NCBI GenBank assembly: GCA_944472155.2
Contig: OX235275.1
Location: 29,254,865 to 29,318,864 of the forward strand
Direction of reading: 5' to 3'
DNA from: Trichobilharzia szidati
Lineage: Eukaryota > Platyhelminthes > Trematoda > Strigeidida > Schistosomatidae
Length of the DNA: 64,000 nt
Below, one piece after another: positions 1 through 14,361 of this stretch. How positions within the stretch are numbered: position 1 is the stretch's first letter; every line of letters starts with the position of its first letter. Position numbers and translations under genes: made by a program. The notes beneath the pieces are model-generated. The model made no database searches. It saw only the letters and a program-made list of their open reading frames with translations, and had not been told where the DNA came from.

Positions 1-60
1 AAGACACACTGACGCGATAATTTTCAACCCACGTAACATCAACTATGTGATGAATGCTGA

Positions 61-685
61 CATGAATAAATGGAAACAGTGAATAAAATTGACTAGGCAG
101 ATGCAACCGAAATAGGCGCCAGAGTGGGAATTTGATATTTGTGGAATATGAGAATACAGATAAGGTGTGAAATAGTATTCAGGAGATGCTGAGTAAATTA
201 AAACTGTGCCTTTCTGAGTTCTTCGGGTAGGCGTGAATCTCTGTGCCCATAACGGAACACCTGATCTCTCAGTAGATTGTAATGCAGGCGATTTGTGGAA
301 GTCAGTTCGGTGGGGACTGGAAATCAAATGAAGCAACCACATAGTGTGAGCAGAAACCAGTGTTGCACTGCACAGTCAGCATACTGTCAGACATGCTTGT
401 AATCACTACTAGGTTGTCGTGTCCTTCTGAAACGCAGACGTCACCTCCTGCAGTCGACAATTACAGTTTCTGTCTTCTTTCGGCTTCAATCTCTCGTCCA
501 CCTTGTCAGTAGACAATCACGCCAATCACAAATAGATGCAATCATCAGAAAAAGACTCTGAGGATGGTACTGCTTTGTGAACAGACTGTTTCAATTCACC
601 ATTCGTGAATGGAATTCAATAGGTGTAGAGAACTGATCTGGATAGGCAGAACAAATTATGAAAGCGTTGTGGACTGACACAAACT
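61..685. repeat. Conserved core of the array unit (first copy in window)
   Basis: This is the reference copy of the homogeneous part of the satellite unit. A short perfect inverted repeat, CCATTC-GT-GAATGG, lies at 599-612 and is present in all units I compared. The core holds most of the unit's G+C; the spacers are A+T-dominated. In other units a variable TA microsatellite lies roughly 100-150 bp upstream of the core start, for example at 3,808-3,863, 14,104-14,148 and 20,511-20,545. No known RNA gene, hammerhead motif or protein domain was recognised in it. Confidence 0.8.
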
Positions 686-3600
686 AGTATTGTGAAGGAG
701 TGATATTCGCTGTATGACTATATCGTCAGAGATTTAGAATGAACGCCGCAGATTTTCGTCAGCTTGCAAATGATATTATATTTTTTTCGTTTAATTTTTA
801 TAAAAATTATTTCTAATTGCAATGTGATTTTGATAAATTTATAGTTGGGTTTTGCAATGACGGTATAAAATGTTTTTTTTAATTTGTATATTTTATATCA
901 TCTGTAAATTTATCTTAAATATTTTAATGAAAACGTAACTTAACTGCGCAAATATTTTCTGCATGTACATGCGTTAAAATCAGAGATTCGAAAGATTCAT
1001 TTATCAAATATTATTCTGTATATAAACCTATAAAATCCCGGTGAAACTACGTGTAACCAATTATCATTATGCAAGTAGAAATATACAGCTGATTATATGA
1101 AAGTAGACAGGATGAACTTCTGTGCACATTTGTCCAGATATACCTACATAATTTTATCCTATTGAAAATAACTCAAAATGTGCTTTCATCCGAATACATG
1201 TAGTATCGAATTCCGTTCTATCAAAATATGTTGACTAAAAATATAAAAATATACATATATACCTTCTTAAATTACGAAGAGTAGAAATGCACTGACGAGA
1301 AAATGTTTCAACCCACGTGACATCAACAATTCGATGAATGCTGACATGAATAAATGGAAACAGTGAATAAAATTGACTAGGCAGATGCAACCGAAATAGG
1401 CGTCAGAGTGGGAATTTGATATTTGTGGAATATGAGAATACAGATAAGGTGTGAAATAGTATTCAGGAGATGCTGAGTAAATTCAAACTGTGCCTTTCTG
1501 AGTTCTTCGGGTAGGCGTGAATCTCTGTGCCCATAACGGAACACCTGATCTCTCAGTAGATTGTAATGCAGGCGATTTGTGGAAGTCAGTTCGGTGGAGA
1601 CTGGAAATCAAATGAAGCAACCACATAGTGTGAGCAGAAACCAGTGTTGCACTGCACAGTCAGCATACTGTCAGACATGCTTGTAATCACTACTAGGTTG
1701 TCGTGTCCTTCTGAAACGCAGACGTCACCTCCTGCAGTCCAAAATTACAGTTTCTGTCTTCTTTCGGCTTCAATCTCTCGTCCACCTTGTCAGTAGACAA
1801 TCACGCCAATCACAAATAGATGCAATCATCAGAAAAAGACTCTGAGGATGGTACTGCTTTGTGAACAGACTGTTTCAATTCACCATTCGTGAATGGAATT
1901 CAATAGGTGTAGAGAAGCGATCTGGATAAATAGAACAAATTATGAAAGCGTTGTGGACTGACACAAACAAGTATTTTGAAGGATTGATGTTCGCTCTCTA
2001 CCTAAGTCTTCACAGAGATACAATCGACTGTCAAATTCTTGCATTGCATTTTTTTATTTAATTTTCCCTTCAATATATACTGATGTAAATCTTGTCGTTT
2101 CTTTACGTTCTCCAACGGGGTAAAGAATTAAATAGTTGCAAGGGTGGTATGTGAAAATTTTGTTTAATTTATGTGCTTATGTGTATCCATTTCATTATGA
2201 TTTACTTGCATCGTTGATCAATTATGTAAGTTAGAAATAAATAGCTACAAAAATGTTGTGTTACCATGAACACGAGAATTAGATTGTAACAAAGATTATC
2301 TGCATAACAACCGAAAAACTGCTGGTGAAAGTACGAGAAAAGATGTATCACCATGCAAGTAGAAATATAGAGGTGATAACATGAAAATAGCCAGGATGAA
2401 CTTTGTGCACATTTGTCAACATATACATAGATAATTTTATCATATTGAAAATAAGTCTAAATGTGCCATCATCCGAATGCATGCAGCATCGATGTCTCTT
2501 CGACGTAAAGGTGTTGAAGAAATATATTTATTTATATATTTGACAATATGACGGACAGTGAAGTCACACTGACGAGAGAACCTATCAGCCCACGTGACAT
2601 CAACAATTCGATGAATGCTGACATGAATAAATGGAAACAGTGAATAAAATTGACTAGGCAGATGCAACCGAAATAGGCGTCAGAGTGGGAATTTGATATT
2701 TGTGGAATATGAGAATACAGATAAGGTGTGAAATAGTATTCGGGAGATGCTGAGTAAATTCAAACTGTGAGTATCTAAGTAGTTCGGGTAGGCGTAAATC
2801 TCTGCGCCTGTCAGGGAACACCTGATCTCTCAGTAGATTGTAATGCAGGCGATTTGTGGAAGTCAGTTCGGTGGAGACCGGAAATCAATTGAAGCCACCA
2901 CATAGTGTGAGCAGAAACCAGTGTTGCACTGCACAGTCAGCATACTGTCAGACATGCTTGTAATCACTACTAGGTTGTCGTGTCCTTCTGAAACGCAGAC
3001 GTCACCTCCTGCAGTCCAAAATTACAGTTTCTGTCTTCTTTCGGCTTCAATCTCTCGTCCACCTTGTCAGTAGACAATAACGCCAATCACAAATAGATGC
3101 AATCATCCGAAATGGACTCTGAGGATGGTACTGCTTTGTGAACAGACTGTTTCAATTCACCATTCGTGAATGGAATTCAATAGGTGTAGAGAACTGATCT
3201 GGATAGGCAGAACAAATTATGAAAGCGTTGTGGACTGACACAAACTAGTATTGTGAAGGATTGATTTTCGCTGGATGCCTACGTCGTATGAGATTGAGAA
3301 TTAATATGTAATTTTGTTCAAATTTATTTTGATGTTATCCTTGCAATAATTTGTTCGTAAACAATTTATTTCAATTGAATTGCATTACTGTTCTCAATGT
3401 GTCACACGAAGGCTGTGGAGAAAGTAAAGTTTCAACATACATATGTTTCATATTTAAAAATCTCATAAATAAATATCGAAATACATTCTCAGAAGGAGTA
3501 TACTGAAATTTTGTCTTCCTTGTGGTAGACACAGTGTGTGTGAACACGGATCAGAAAAATTATTTTTAAAAACGTTATTGCAGATAACAAACAAAAAATT

Positions 3601-3807
3601 GCTGGTGAAATTATGAGTAATGAAGTATCACCTTGTTAGTAAAAAATATACAGCTGATAATATGAAAATAGCCAGGATGAAATTTTGTGCACATTTGCCA
3701 ACATATACATGAATAATTTTATCATATTGAAAATTAGTCCAAATGTGGTTTCATCAGAATGCATGTAGCATCGAAGTCTTTTCTATCTAAATGTGTTGAC
3801 TAAATAT

Positions 3808-3863
3808 ATATATATATGTATATATATAATTACATATATTTACATACACATATATATATATGT
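3808..3863. repeat. TA-rich microsatellite before the core
   Basis: This run is almost pure alternating A/T with a few C and G interruptions. It sits in the flank that precedes the core of the fourth unit. Shorter or longer TA runs occupy the same relative place in many other units (for example 7,688-7,700, 14,104-14,148 and 18,883-18,893 nearby). Length varies strongly from unit to unit, as expected for replication slippage. A TATA-like promoter role is possible but nothing in the sequence demonstrates it. Confidence 0.6.
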
Positions 3864-6800
3864 ATTACAATATTACGCAGAGTGAAAATACACTGACGAG
3901 AGAATCTTTCAACACACGTGACATCAACAATTCGATGAATTCTGACATGAATAAATGGAAACAGTGAATAAAATTGACTAGGCAGATGCAACCGAAATAG
4001 GCGTCAGAGTGGGAATTTGATATTTGTGGAATATGAGAATACAGATAAGGTGTGAAATAGTATTCGGAAGATGCTGAGTGAATACAAACTGTGCGTTTCT
4101 GAGTTCTTCGGGTAGGCGTGAATCTCTGTGCCCATAACGGAACACCTGATCTCTCAGTAGATTGTAATGCAGGCGATTTGTGGAAGTCAGTTCGGTGGAG
4201 ACTGGAAATCAAATGAAGCAACCACATAGTGTGAGCAGAAACCAGTGTTGCACTGCACAGTCAGCATACTGTCAGACATGCTTGTAATCACTACTAGGTT
4301 GTCGTGTCCTTCTGAAACGCAGACGTCACCTCCTGCAGTCCAAAATTACAGTTTCTGTCTTCTTTCGGCTTCAATCTCTCGTCCACCTTGTCAGTAGACA
4401 ATCACGCCAATCACAAATAGATGCAATCATCCGAAATGGACTCTGAGGATGGTACTGCTTTGTGAACAGACTGTTTCAATTCACCATTCGTGAATGGAAT
4501 TCAATAGGTGTAGAGAAGCGATCTGGATAGGCAGAACAAATTATGAAAGCGTTGTGCACTGACACAAATTGTTATTTTGAAGGAGTGGTGTTCGCTGTAT
4601 TCTTTTGTCGTCAGAGATATTGTATCAACTGTCAAGATATTCTTTACCTGGCTAATGATTTTGACTTTTGCCATTATATTTTTCTGAATAAATACATTGA
4701 ATTAAAGCTTATTTCATTACTCAATGATTAACGCACAGTCTTTGATGACGGTAAGATTTTTTGCTCTATTTTTTGATATTTATTTAACTCAATATTCATA
4801 CAACAGTAATTATTGGCAACAGGAATAGTAAAGACTTATCAATCTAGGTCATATAACACGGTGTAAAAAGTTGTATCCAAATAATAAGAATATAATAAAG
4901 TCATTCTGGATAAAAACCGAAAAAAATGCTGGTAAAATTATGACTAAAAAAGCATCACGATGCAAGTACAAATATACAGCTGATAACAAAAAAATAGCCA
5001 CGATGAACTTCTGTGCACATTTGTAAACATATACATAGATAATTCTATCATATTGAAAATAAGTCAAAATGTGCTTTCATCAGAATGCATGTATTATCGA
5101 AGTCTGTTCTATCAAAATGTGTTGACTGAAATATATGTATTTGTGTAACAATATAAATGAGAGCGAAGATAAACTGACGGGAAAATGTTTCAACCCACGT
5201 GACATCAACAATTTGATGAATGCTGACATGAATAAATGGAAACAGTAAATAAAACTGACTAGGCAGATGCAACCGAAATAGGCGTCAGAGTGGGAATTTG
5301 ATATTTGTGGAATATGAGAATACAGATAAGGTGTGAAATAGTATTCGGAAGATGCTGAGTGAATACAAACTGTGGCTTTCTAAGTTCTTCGGGTAGGCGT
5401 AAATCTCTGTGCCCATAACGGAACACCTGATCTCTCAGTAGATTGTAATGCAGGCGATTTGTGGAAGTCAGTTCGGTGGAGACCAGAAATCAAATGAAGC
5501 AAGCACATAGTGTGAGCAGAAACCAGTGTTGCACTGCACAGTCAGCATACTGTCAGACATGCTTGTAATCACTACTAGGTTGTCGTGTCCTTCTGAAACG
5601 CAGACGTCACCTCCTGCAGTCCAAAATTACAGTTTCTGTCTTCTTTCGTTTTCAATCTCTCGTCCACCTTGTCAGTAGACAATAACGCCAATCACAAATA
5701 GATGCAATCATCCGAAATGGACTGTGAGGATGGTACTGCTTTGTGAACAGACTGTTACAATTCACCATTCGTGAATGGAATTCAATAGGTGTAGAGAAGC
5801 GATCTGGATAAATAGAACAAATTATGAAATCTTTGTGCACTGACACAAACTAGTATTGTGAAGGAGTGATATTCGCTTCGTAGCAGATTGTTGGGAATAT
5901 AGAATGAACTGCGTGTTTATCGTTAGCTTATTGGGGATGTTATCAGGGCATTTATGTATTCGTAATCAATTGATATCAATATATCTTTATTACTTTCGTT
6001 AATATATCAGACGATGCCCTTAGAAAAGGTAAACTATTTCGTTTTATGTAATAAAGTTTCAATAATATCTCTAAAAATTATGGAAATGTATTCTCGGAAG
6101 CAGCATACTGAAATTTTGTCTCGCCATGGCTCGATGTATAGTGCGTGAACATGATTCCGAAAATATTATTTACAACAAAGTTATTGTGAATAAATTCCGA
6201 TAAACTGGTGGTGAAAGTATAAGTAAAGATGTATCACCATGCAAGTACAAATACACAGCTGGTAACATGAAAATAGCCAGGATGAACTTATGTGCACATT
6301 TGTCAACATATGCATAGATAACATCATCATGTTGAGAATAAGTCCAAATGGACTTCCATCCGAAATCATGCAGAATCCAAATCTCTTCTATCAAAAAATG
6401 TTCACTGAAAAAAAATATGTTTTACAATATTACGGAGATTGAAGTCACACTGACGCGAAAATTTCCAGCACACGTGACATCAACAATTTCATGAGTGCTG
6501 AGAGCAATAAGTGGAAACAGTGAATAAAATTGACTAGGCAGATGCAACCGAAATAGGCGTCAGAGTGGGAATTTGATATTTGTGGAATATGAGAATACAG
6601 ATAAGGTGTGAAATAGTATTCAGGAGATGCTGAGTAAATTCAAACTGTGGCTATCTAAATAGTTCAGGTAGGCGTAAATCTCTGTGCCTATAACGGAACA
6701 CCTGATCTCTCAGTAGATTGTAATGCAGGCGATTTGTGGAAGTCAGTTCGGTGGAGACCGGAAATCAAATGAAGCAACCACATAGTGTGAGCAGAAATCA

Positions 6801-9800
6801 GTGTTGCACTGCACAGTCAGCATACTGTCAGACATGCTTGTAATCACTACTAGGTTGTCGTGTCCTTCTGAAACGCAGACGTCACCTCCTGCAGTCCAAA
6901 ATTACAGTTTCTGTCTTCTTTCGTCTTCAATCTCTCGTCCACCTTGTCAGTTGACAATCACGCCAATCACAAATAGATGCAATCATCAGAAAAAGACTCT
7001 GAGGATGGTACTGTTTGTGAACAGACTGTTTCAATTCACCATTCGTGAATGGAATTCAATAGGTGTAGAGAAGCGATCTGGATAGGCAGAACAAATTATG
7101 AAAGCGTTTTGGACTGACACAAACTGGTATTTGGAAGGATTGGTATTTGGTGTATGCCTATGTCCTAACACAGATGGGCTTTACTGACATTTACTGATTT
7201 GTATATTTTCCAATTTCATCTTTTTTCATATATTTCTCCTTAATTAATAAAATTGAATTTGTTTTTATTTCTTTTCTCAACACAAAACTCGAAGAATGTG
7301 AAAAGGGTATATTCATGTTCCTAAATAGATTTTTGTTTTATTAATCAGGTATTTGTGATTAAACTATTATCTCGGCAAGAGAAACGCAAAGTATTTCCTC
7401 CATAGTGTTTCCAACTTAATGTCAGAACATGGATCCGAATAAATTGTTTACAACGTAGTTATTTTGGATAAATCCGATAAACTGCTGGTGGAAGTACGAG
7501 GAAAGATGTATCAACATGAAAGTACAAATATACAGCTGATAATATGAAAATAGCCACGATGAACTTCTGTGCACATTTGTAAACATATACATAGACAATT
7601 CTATCATATTGAAAATAAGTCAAAGTGTGCTTTCATCCGAATACATGTAGCATCGAAGTCTGTTCTATCAATATGTGTTGATTAAATAAATCTATATATA
7701 CGTATCACAATATTGTGCAGAGTGAAGTCACACTGACGAGAGAATCTATCAGCCCACGTGACATCAACAATTCGATGAATGCTGACATGAATAAATGGAA
7801 ACAGTGAATAAAATTGACTAGGCAGATGCAACCGAAATAGGCGTCAGAGTGGGAATTTGATATTTGTGGAATATGAGAATACAGATAAGGTGTGAAATAG
7901 TATTCGGAAGATGCTGAGTAAATTCAAACTGTGGCTATCTAAATAGTTCAGGTAGGCGTAAGTCACTGTGCCCATAACGGAACACCTGATCTCTCAGTAG
8001 ATTGTAATGCAGGCGATTTGTGGAAGTCAGTTCGGTGGAGACCGGAAATCAATTGAAGCAAGCACATAGTGTGAGCAGAAACCAGTGTTGCACTGCACAG
8101 TCAGCATACTGTCAGACATGCTTGTAATCACTACTAGGTTGTCGTGTCCTTCTGAAACGCAGACGTCACCTCCTGCAGTCCAAAATTACAGTTTCTGTCT
8201 TCTTTCGGCTTCAATCTCTCGTCCACCTTGTCCGTAGACAATCACGCCAATCACAAATAGATGCAATCATCAGAAATGGACTCTGAGGATGGTACTGCTT
8301 TGTGAACAGACTGTTTCAATTCACCATTCGTGAATGGAATTCAATAGGTGTAGAGAAGCGATCTGGATAGGCAGAACAAATTATGAAAGCGTTGTGAACT
8401 GGCACAAACTATTAATGTGATGGTGTGTTATTTGCTGTATACATGTGTCGTCATAGATAGAGAATGAACAGTCGATTTATTCTTTATCTTTCAAAGGATT
8501 CTATGTTTTTGCGTTATTTTTTCGTTTTTAATTAAGTTTTATTAAATTTATTTCTTTCCTCAATGAAAAACACGAAGGCTGCTTAACCAGTAAATTTATA
8601 TTTCTATATTTTATAACGTTTCAAATATCTCAGTCTGTGTTATTAGAATTTATCCTAGGAAAGAACAAAAAACTATCACAAATATAGGTTTTTAGATGAG
8701 TTGTGTGTACACATCGATCCGTATAATATAATAACGACTGAGCTATTGTGGATAACAACCGATAAAAAGCGGTTGAAAATATGAGTAAACAAGCCTCATA
8801 ATGCAATTACAAATACACAGCTGCTAACATGAAAATAGCCAGGATGAACTTATGTGCACATTTGTCAACATATTCATAGATAATATTATCATATTCAAAA
8901 TAAGTCCAAATGTGCTTTCATACAAATGCTTGTAGCATCGAAGTCTGTTCTATCAAAATATGTTTAATGAATATATATGTTTATGTACAACAATATTATT
9001 GAGAGTGCAGACACACTGACAAGAAAATGTTTCAACCCACGTGACATCAAAAATTTGATGAGTGCTGACATGAATAAATGGAAACAGTGAAAAAAATTCA
9101 CTAGGCAGATGCAACCGAAATAGGCGTCAGAGTGGGAATTTCATATTTGTGGAATATGAGAATACAGATAAGGTGTGAAATAGTATTCGGAAGATGCTGA
9201 GTAAATTCAAACTGTGCCTTTCTGAGTAGTTCGGGTAGGCGTAAATCTCTGTGCCCATAACGGAACACCTGATCTCTCAGTAGATTGTAATGCAGGCGAT
9301 TTGTGGAAGTCAGTTCGGTTGCGACCAGAAATCAAATGAAGCAACCAAATAGTGTGAGCAGAAACCAGTGTTGCACTGCACAGTCAGCATACTGTCAGAC
9401 ATGCTTGTAATCACTACTAGGTTGTCGTGTCCTTCTGAAACGCAGACGTCACCTCCTGCAGTCCAAAATTACAGTTTCTGTCTTCTTTCGGCTTCAATCT
9501 CTCGTCCACCTTGTCAGTAGACAATCACGCCAATCACAAATAGATGCAATCATCCGAAATGGACTCTGAGGATGGTACTGTTTGTGAACAGACTGTTTCA
9601 ATTCACCATTCGTGAATGGAATTCAATAGGTGTAGAGAAGCGATCTGGATAGGCAGAACAAATTATGAAAGCGTTGTGCACTGACACAAAATGTTAATGT
9701 GGAGCAGTGATATTCGCTGTATCCATTTGTCGTCACAGAACAAATCTTAAATACCTAATGCTCCTACTGTTTTAATTTTATTTTATCCTTTTTGTGTCTG

Positions 9801-11412
9801 TATTTCTAATGTAATACATAACATCACAATTTCGTTTGTTTAAAGCAATGCGAGATAATGAATGCAGATATGGTAAGTAAATGTATCTATTTCATTTGTT
9901 TTGAGCATCAGTGAATTTTGTCCTAAACCATTATTCATCAAGCACACACATTCTAAATCAATAATATAGGTCTTCCCACATGTTGCGTAATAAGTAATTC
10001 GAATGTTTTATTTGCAAATATGCTATTGTGGACAAAATCCGGTAAACTGCTGGTGAAAGTATGAGTAAAGATGTATCACCGTGCATGTACAAATATAGAG
10101 GTGATAACATGAAAATAGCCAGGATGAAATTTTGTGTACATTTGTCAACATATACATAGATAACTTCATCATATTGAAAATAAGTCAAAATGTGCTTTCA
10201 TCAGAATGCATGTATTATCGAATTCTGTCCTATCAAAATATGTTGACTGAAAATATATGTTTATGTATTGTAATATTATTCAGAGTGAATATACACTGAC
10301 GACAAAATCTATGAACCCTATTTACCTAAATAAATTGGTGTATGATGACATGAATAAATGGAGACAGTGAATAAAATTGACTAGGCAGATGCAACCGAAA
10401 TAGGCGTCAGAGTGAGAATTTGATATTTGTGGAATACGAGGTTACAGATAAGGTGTGAAATAGTATTCGGTAGATGCTGAGTAAATTCAAACTGTGCCTT
10501 TCTGAGTAGTTCAGGTAGGCGTAAGGCACTGTGCCCATAACGGAACACCTGATCTCTCAGTAGATTGTAATGCAGGCGATTTGTGGAAGTCAGTTCGGTG
10601 GAGACCGGAAATCAAATGAAGCAACCACATAGTGTGAGCAGAAACCAGTGTTGCACTGCACAGTCAGCATACTGTCAGACATGCTTGTAATCACTACTAG
10701 GTTGTCGTGTCCTTCTGAAACGCAGACGTCACCTCCTGCAGTCGACAATTACAGTTTCTGTCTTCTTTCGGCTTCAATCTCTCGTCCACCTTGTCCGTAG
10801 ACAATCACGTCAATCACAAATAGATGCAATCATCAGAAAAAGACTCTGAGGATGGTACTGCTTTGTGAACAGACTGTTTCAATTCACCATTCGTGAATGG
10901 AATTCAATAGGTGTAGAGAAGGGATTTGGATAAATAGAACAAATTATGAAAGCGTTGTTGACTGACACAAACTAGTATTTCGAAGGAGTGATATTTGCTG
11001 TACGTATATTTTTTCAGATATTTAGGATGAGCTCGCAAGCTCTACGTTAATTTGGCATTGTTTTTATTTTTTCAAATGTATTTATTCCAAATGAATTTAT
11101 TTCGTTTTAAACTTATTCTTCTCTACTCCACAAATTTAGATCAATCCAAAAGTAATTTGCTTTAATTTATTTAAATTGCTAGAAATAAAAGATAAATTTT
11201 TGATAAAATTATAGATTTGTAATTAACATAATATGTTTTGATGCTACACGGTATTACATAATGTGTGAGAACATGAATAGGAATAATTTGTTTGTAAGAA
11301 ATTTATTCTGTAAAACATGCGATAAAATGCTGGTGAAATTATGAATTAACAATCACCCACATGCAACACAAATATAGAGCTGATAACATGAAAATAGCCA
11401 GGATGAACTTTT

Positions 11413-11573
11413 GTGCACATTTGTCAACATATACATGGATAAATTTATCATATTGAAAATAAGTCAAAATGTGCTTTCATCCCAATGCATGTATCATCGA
11501 AGTCTGTTATATCAAAATGTGTTCACCAAAAAACATATTTATATACATATAAATAAATATGTATTACAATATT
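11413..11573. repeat. Flank block shared with the next unit
   Basis: This stretch, including private differences such as CATGTATCATCGAAG and GTTCACCAAAAAAC and the same TA-rich run, recurs almost unchanged at about 12,707-12,868, one unit later. Other units differ here. The sharing between neighbours indicates a local unequal exchange or conversion. Confidence 0.75.
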
Positions 11574-13590
11574 ACGGAGAGTGGAAATGCACTGACGAAA
11601 AAATGTTTCAACACACGTGACCTCAACTATTTGATGAATGCTGACATGAATAAATGGAAACAGTGAATAAAATTGACTAGGCAGATGCAACCGAAATAGG
11701 CGTCAGAGTGGGAATTTGATATTTGTGGAATATGAGAATACAGATAAGGTGTGAAATAGTATTCGGAAGATGCTGAGTGAATACAAACTGTGGCTATCTA
11801 AATAGTTCAGGTAGGCGTAAGTCACTGTGCCCATAACGGAACACCTGATCTCTCAGTAGATTGTAATGCAGGCGATTTGTGGAAGTCAGTTCGGTGGAGA
11901 CCGGAAATCAAATGAAGCAACCACATAGTGTGAGCAGAAACCAGTGTTGCACTGCACAGTCAGCATACTGTCAGACATGCTTGTAATCACTACTAGGTTG
12001 TCGTGTCCTTCTGAAACGCAGACGTCACCTCCTGCAGTCCACAATTACAGTTTCTGTCTTCTTTCGTCTTCAATCTCTCGTCCACCTTGTCAGTAGACAA
12101 TCACGCCAATCACAAATAGATGCAATCATCCGAAATGGACTCTGAGGATGGTACTGCTTTGTGAACAGACTGTTTCAATTCACCATTCGTGAATGGAATT
12201 CAATAGGTGTAGAGAAGCGATCTGGATAAATAGAACAAATTATGAAAGCGTTGTGGACTGACACAAACTAGTATTGTGAAGGAGTGGCATCCGCTGTAGG
12301 CTTATATTGTTAAAGAATTTTAACGAACTGGCCATCTCTTCATTGGATTGGTAAATTTTTTAATTTTTCACACGTTCATTTTTAAAATAATTGATTTGCA
12401 TTAAATGTCTTTTTATTTACATTGGACAAATTAAGTTTCATTAAAAGGTAAATGTGGTTTTAATTTTTTTTATTGCTTACAATTAAAATAATATTTTGAA
12501 AGAATTATTTATTTGCATTCGAAACAATATTATGCTGACGCCACAGGTTATGGATATTGTGTGAGAACATAGATAAGAAAAGTTTATTAATAAGAAGTTA
12601 TTTTGGATACAAACGGATGAACTGCAGGTGATGTACGAGTAAACAAGTATTACCATGCAGATACAAATGTCCAGCTGATAACATGAAAATAGCCAGGATG
12701 AACTTTGTGCACATTTGTCAACATATACATGGATAAATTTATCATATTGAAAATAAGTCAAAATGTGCTTTCATCCCAATGCATGTATCATCGAAGTCTG
12801 TTATATCAAAATGTGTTCACCAAAAAACATATTTATATACATATAAATAAATATGTATTACAATAATACGTAGAGTAAAAATGCACTGACGAGAAAATGT
12901 TTCAACACACGCGACATCAAAATTCGATGAATGCAGACATGAATAAATGGAAACAGTGAATAAAACTGACTAGGCAGTTACAACGGTAAAATGCGTCAAA
13001 TATGTATAATATGAGGAAACAGATAAGGTGTGAAATAGTATTCGGAAGATGCTGAGTGAATACAAACTGTGGCTATCTAAATAGTTCAGGTAGGCGTAAG
13101 TCACTGTGCCCATAACGGAACACCTGATCTCTCAGTAGATTGTAATGCAGGCGATTTGTGGAAGTCAGTTCGGTGGGGACTGGAAATCAAATGAAGCAAC
13201 CACATAGTGTGAGCAGAAACCAGTGTTGCACTGCACAGTCAGCATACTGTCAGACATGCTCGTAATCACTACTAGGTTGTCGTGTCCTTCTGAAACGCAG
13301 ACGTCACCTCCTGCAGTCGACAATTACAGTTTCTGTCTTCTTTCGGCTTCAATCTCTCGTCCACCTTGTCAGTAGACAATCACGCCAATCACAAATAGAT
13401 GCAATCATCAGAAAAAGACTCTGAGGATGGTACTGCTTTGTGAACAGACTGTTTCAATTCACCATTCGTGAATGGAATTCAATAGGTGTAGAGAAGTGAT
13501 CTGGATAAATAGAACAAATTATGAAAGCGTTGTGGACTGACACAAACTTGTAATGTGATGAAGTAAGAGTCGGTGTATTCATACGGCGTT

Positions 13591-14361
13591 ACATAGATGA
13601 GCTTTACTGTCCAGTGTTTGGCTGGATTAATAATGACTTTTTCTATTTTGACACATTTCATGTGAAATAATCAAATTGAATTAAATTTCATTTTTTTCGT
13701 CAATGCAAATCACGAAGACTGTGAAAAAGGTATATCCATTTTGCTAAATATAATAATTTTTGAAGTATTAAGGTATATGTGAAAACAGTATAACCTTGGA
13801 AGGAAAAAACAGTTTTTGAATTACAAGGCTTGCAATATGGTGTGTGAACATGAATCCGAATAATTTAATTATTACAAAGTTATTGTGGAAAACAACCGAT
13901 AAACTGCTGGTGAATTTATGAAATATCGAGAATCACCATGCAAGTACAAATATAGAGGTGATAACATGAAAATAGCCAGGATGAACTTTGTGCACATTTG
14001 TCCATATACATGGATAAATTTATCATATTGAAAATAAGTCAAAATGTGCTTTCATCCCAATGCAAGTAGCATCGAATTCTGTTCTATCAAAATGTGTTCA
14101 CCAAATATACATATATATAAACATATATATATACATATAAATATGTATTACAATATTACGGAGAGTGAAGTAACACTGACGAGAGAATCTTTCAACCCAC
14201 GTGACATCAACAATTCGATGAATGCTGACATGAATAAATGGAAACAGTGAATAAAATTGACTAGGCAGATGCAACCGAAATAGGCGTCAGAGTGAGAATT
14301 TGATATTTGTGGAATATGAGAATACAGATAAGGTGTGAAATAGTATTCGGAAGATGCTGAG
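13591..14361. repeat. Spacer-plus-flank block, copy A of a distant near-identical pair
   Basis: This block of about 770 bp includes the normally hypervariable spacer. It matches 19,990-20,760 with only a handful of mismatches by eye. The offset is 6,399 bp, five array periods. All other spacers in the array differ strongly from this one. A recent transfer within the array (conversion or duplication) is the simplest explanation. Confidence 0.85.

Noticed and set aside
43..342. Minus-strand ORFs of 60-120 codons across the array
   Set aside because: They run through the core and flank in different lengths from unit to unit, with no domain and no conserved start or stop.
6801..7085. ORF of 82-94 codons in the array core (units at about 6.8, 15.8, 18.4 and 21.9 kb)
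   Set aside because: It is open only where a TAG is changed to TTG. Most units carry the stop, and ends vary by frameshift. It is a chance frame in a satellite.
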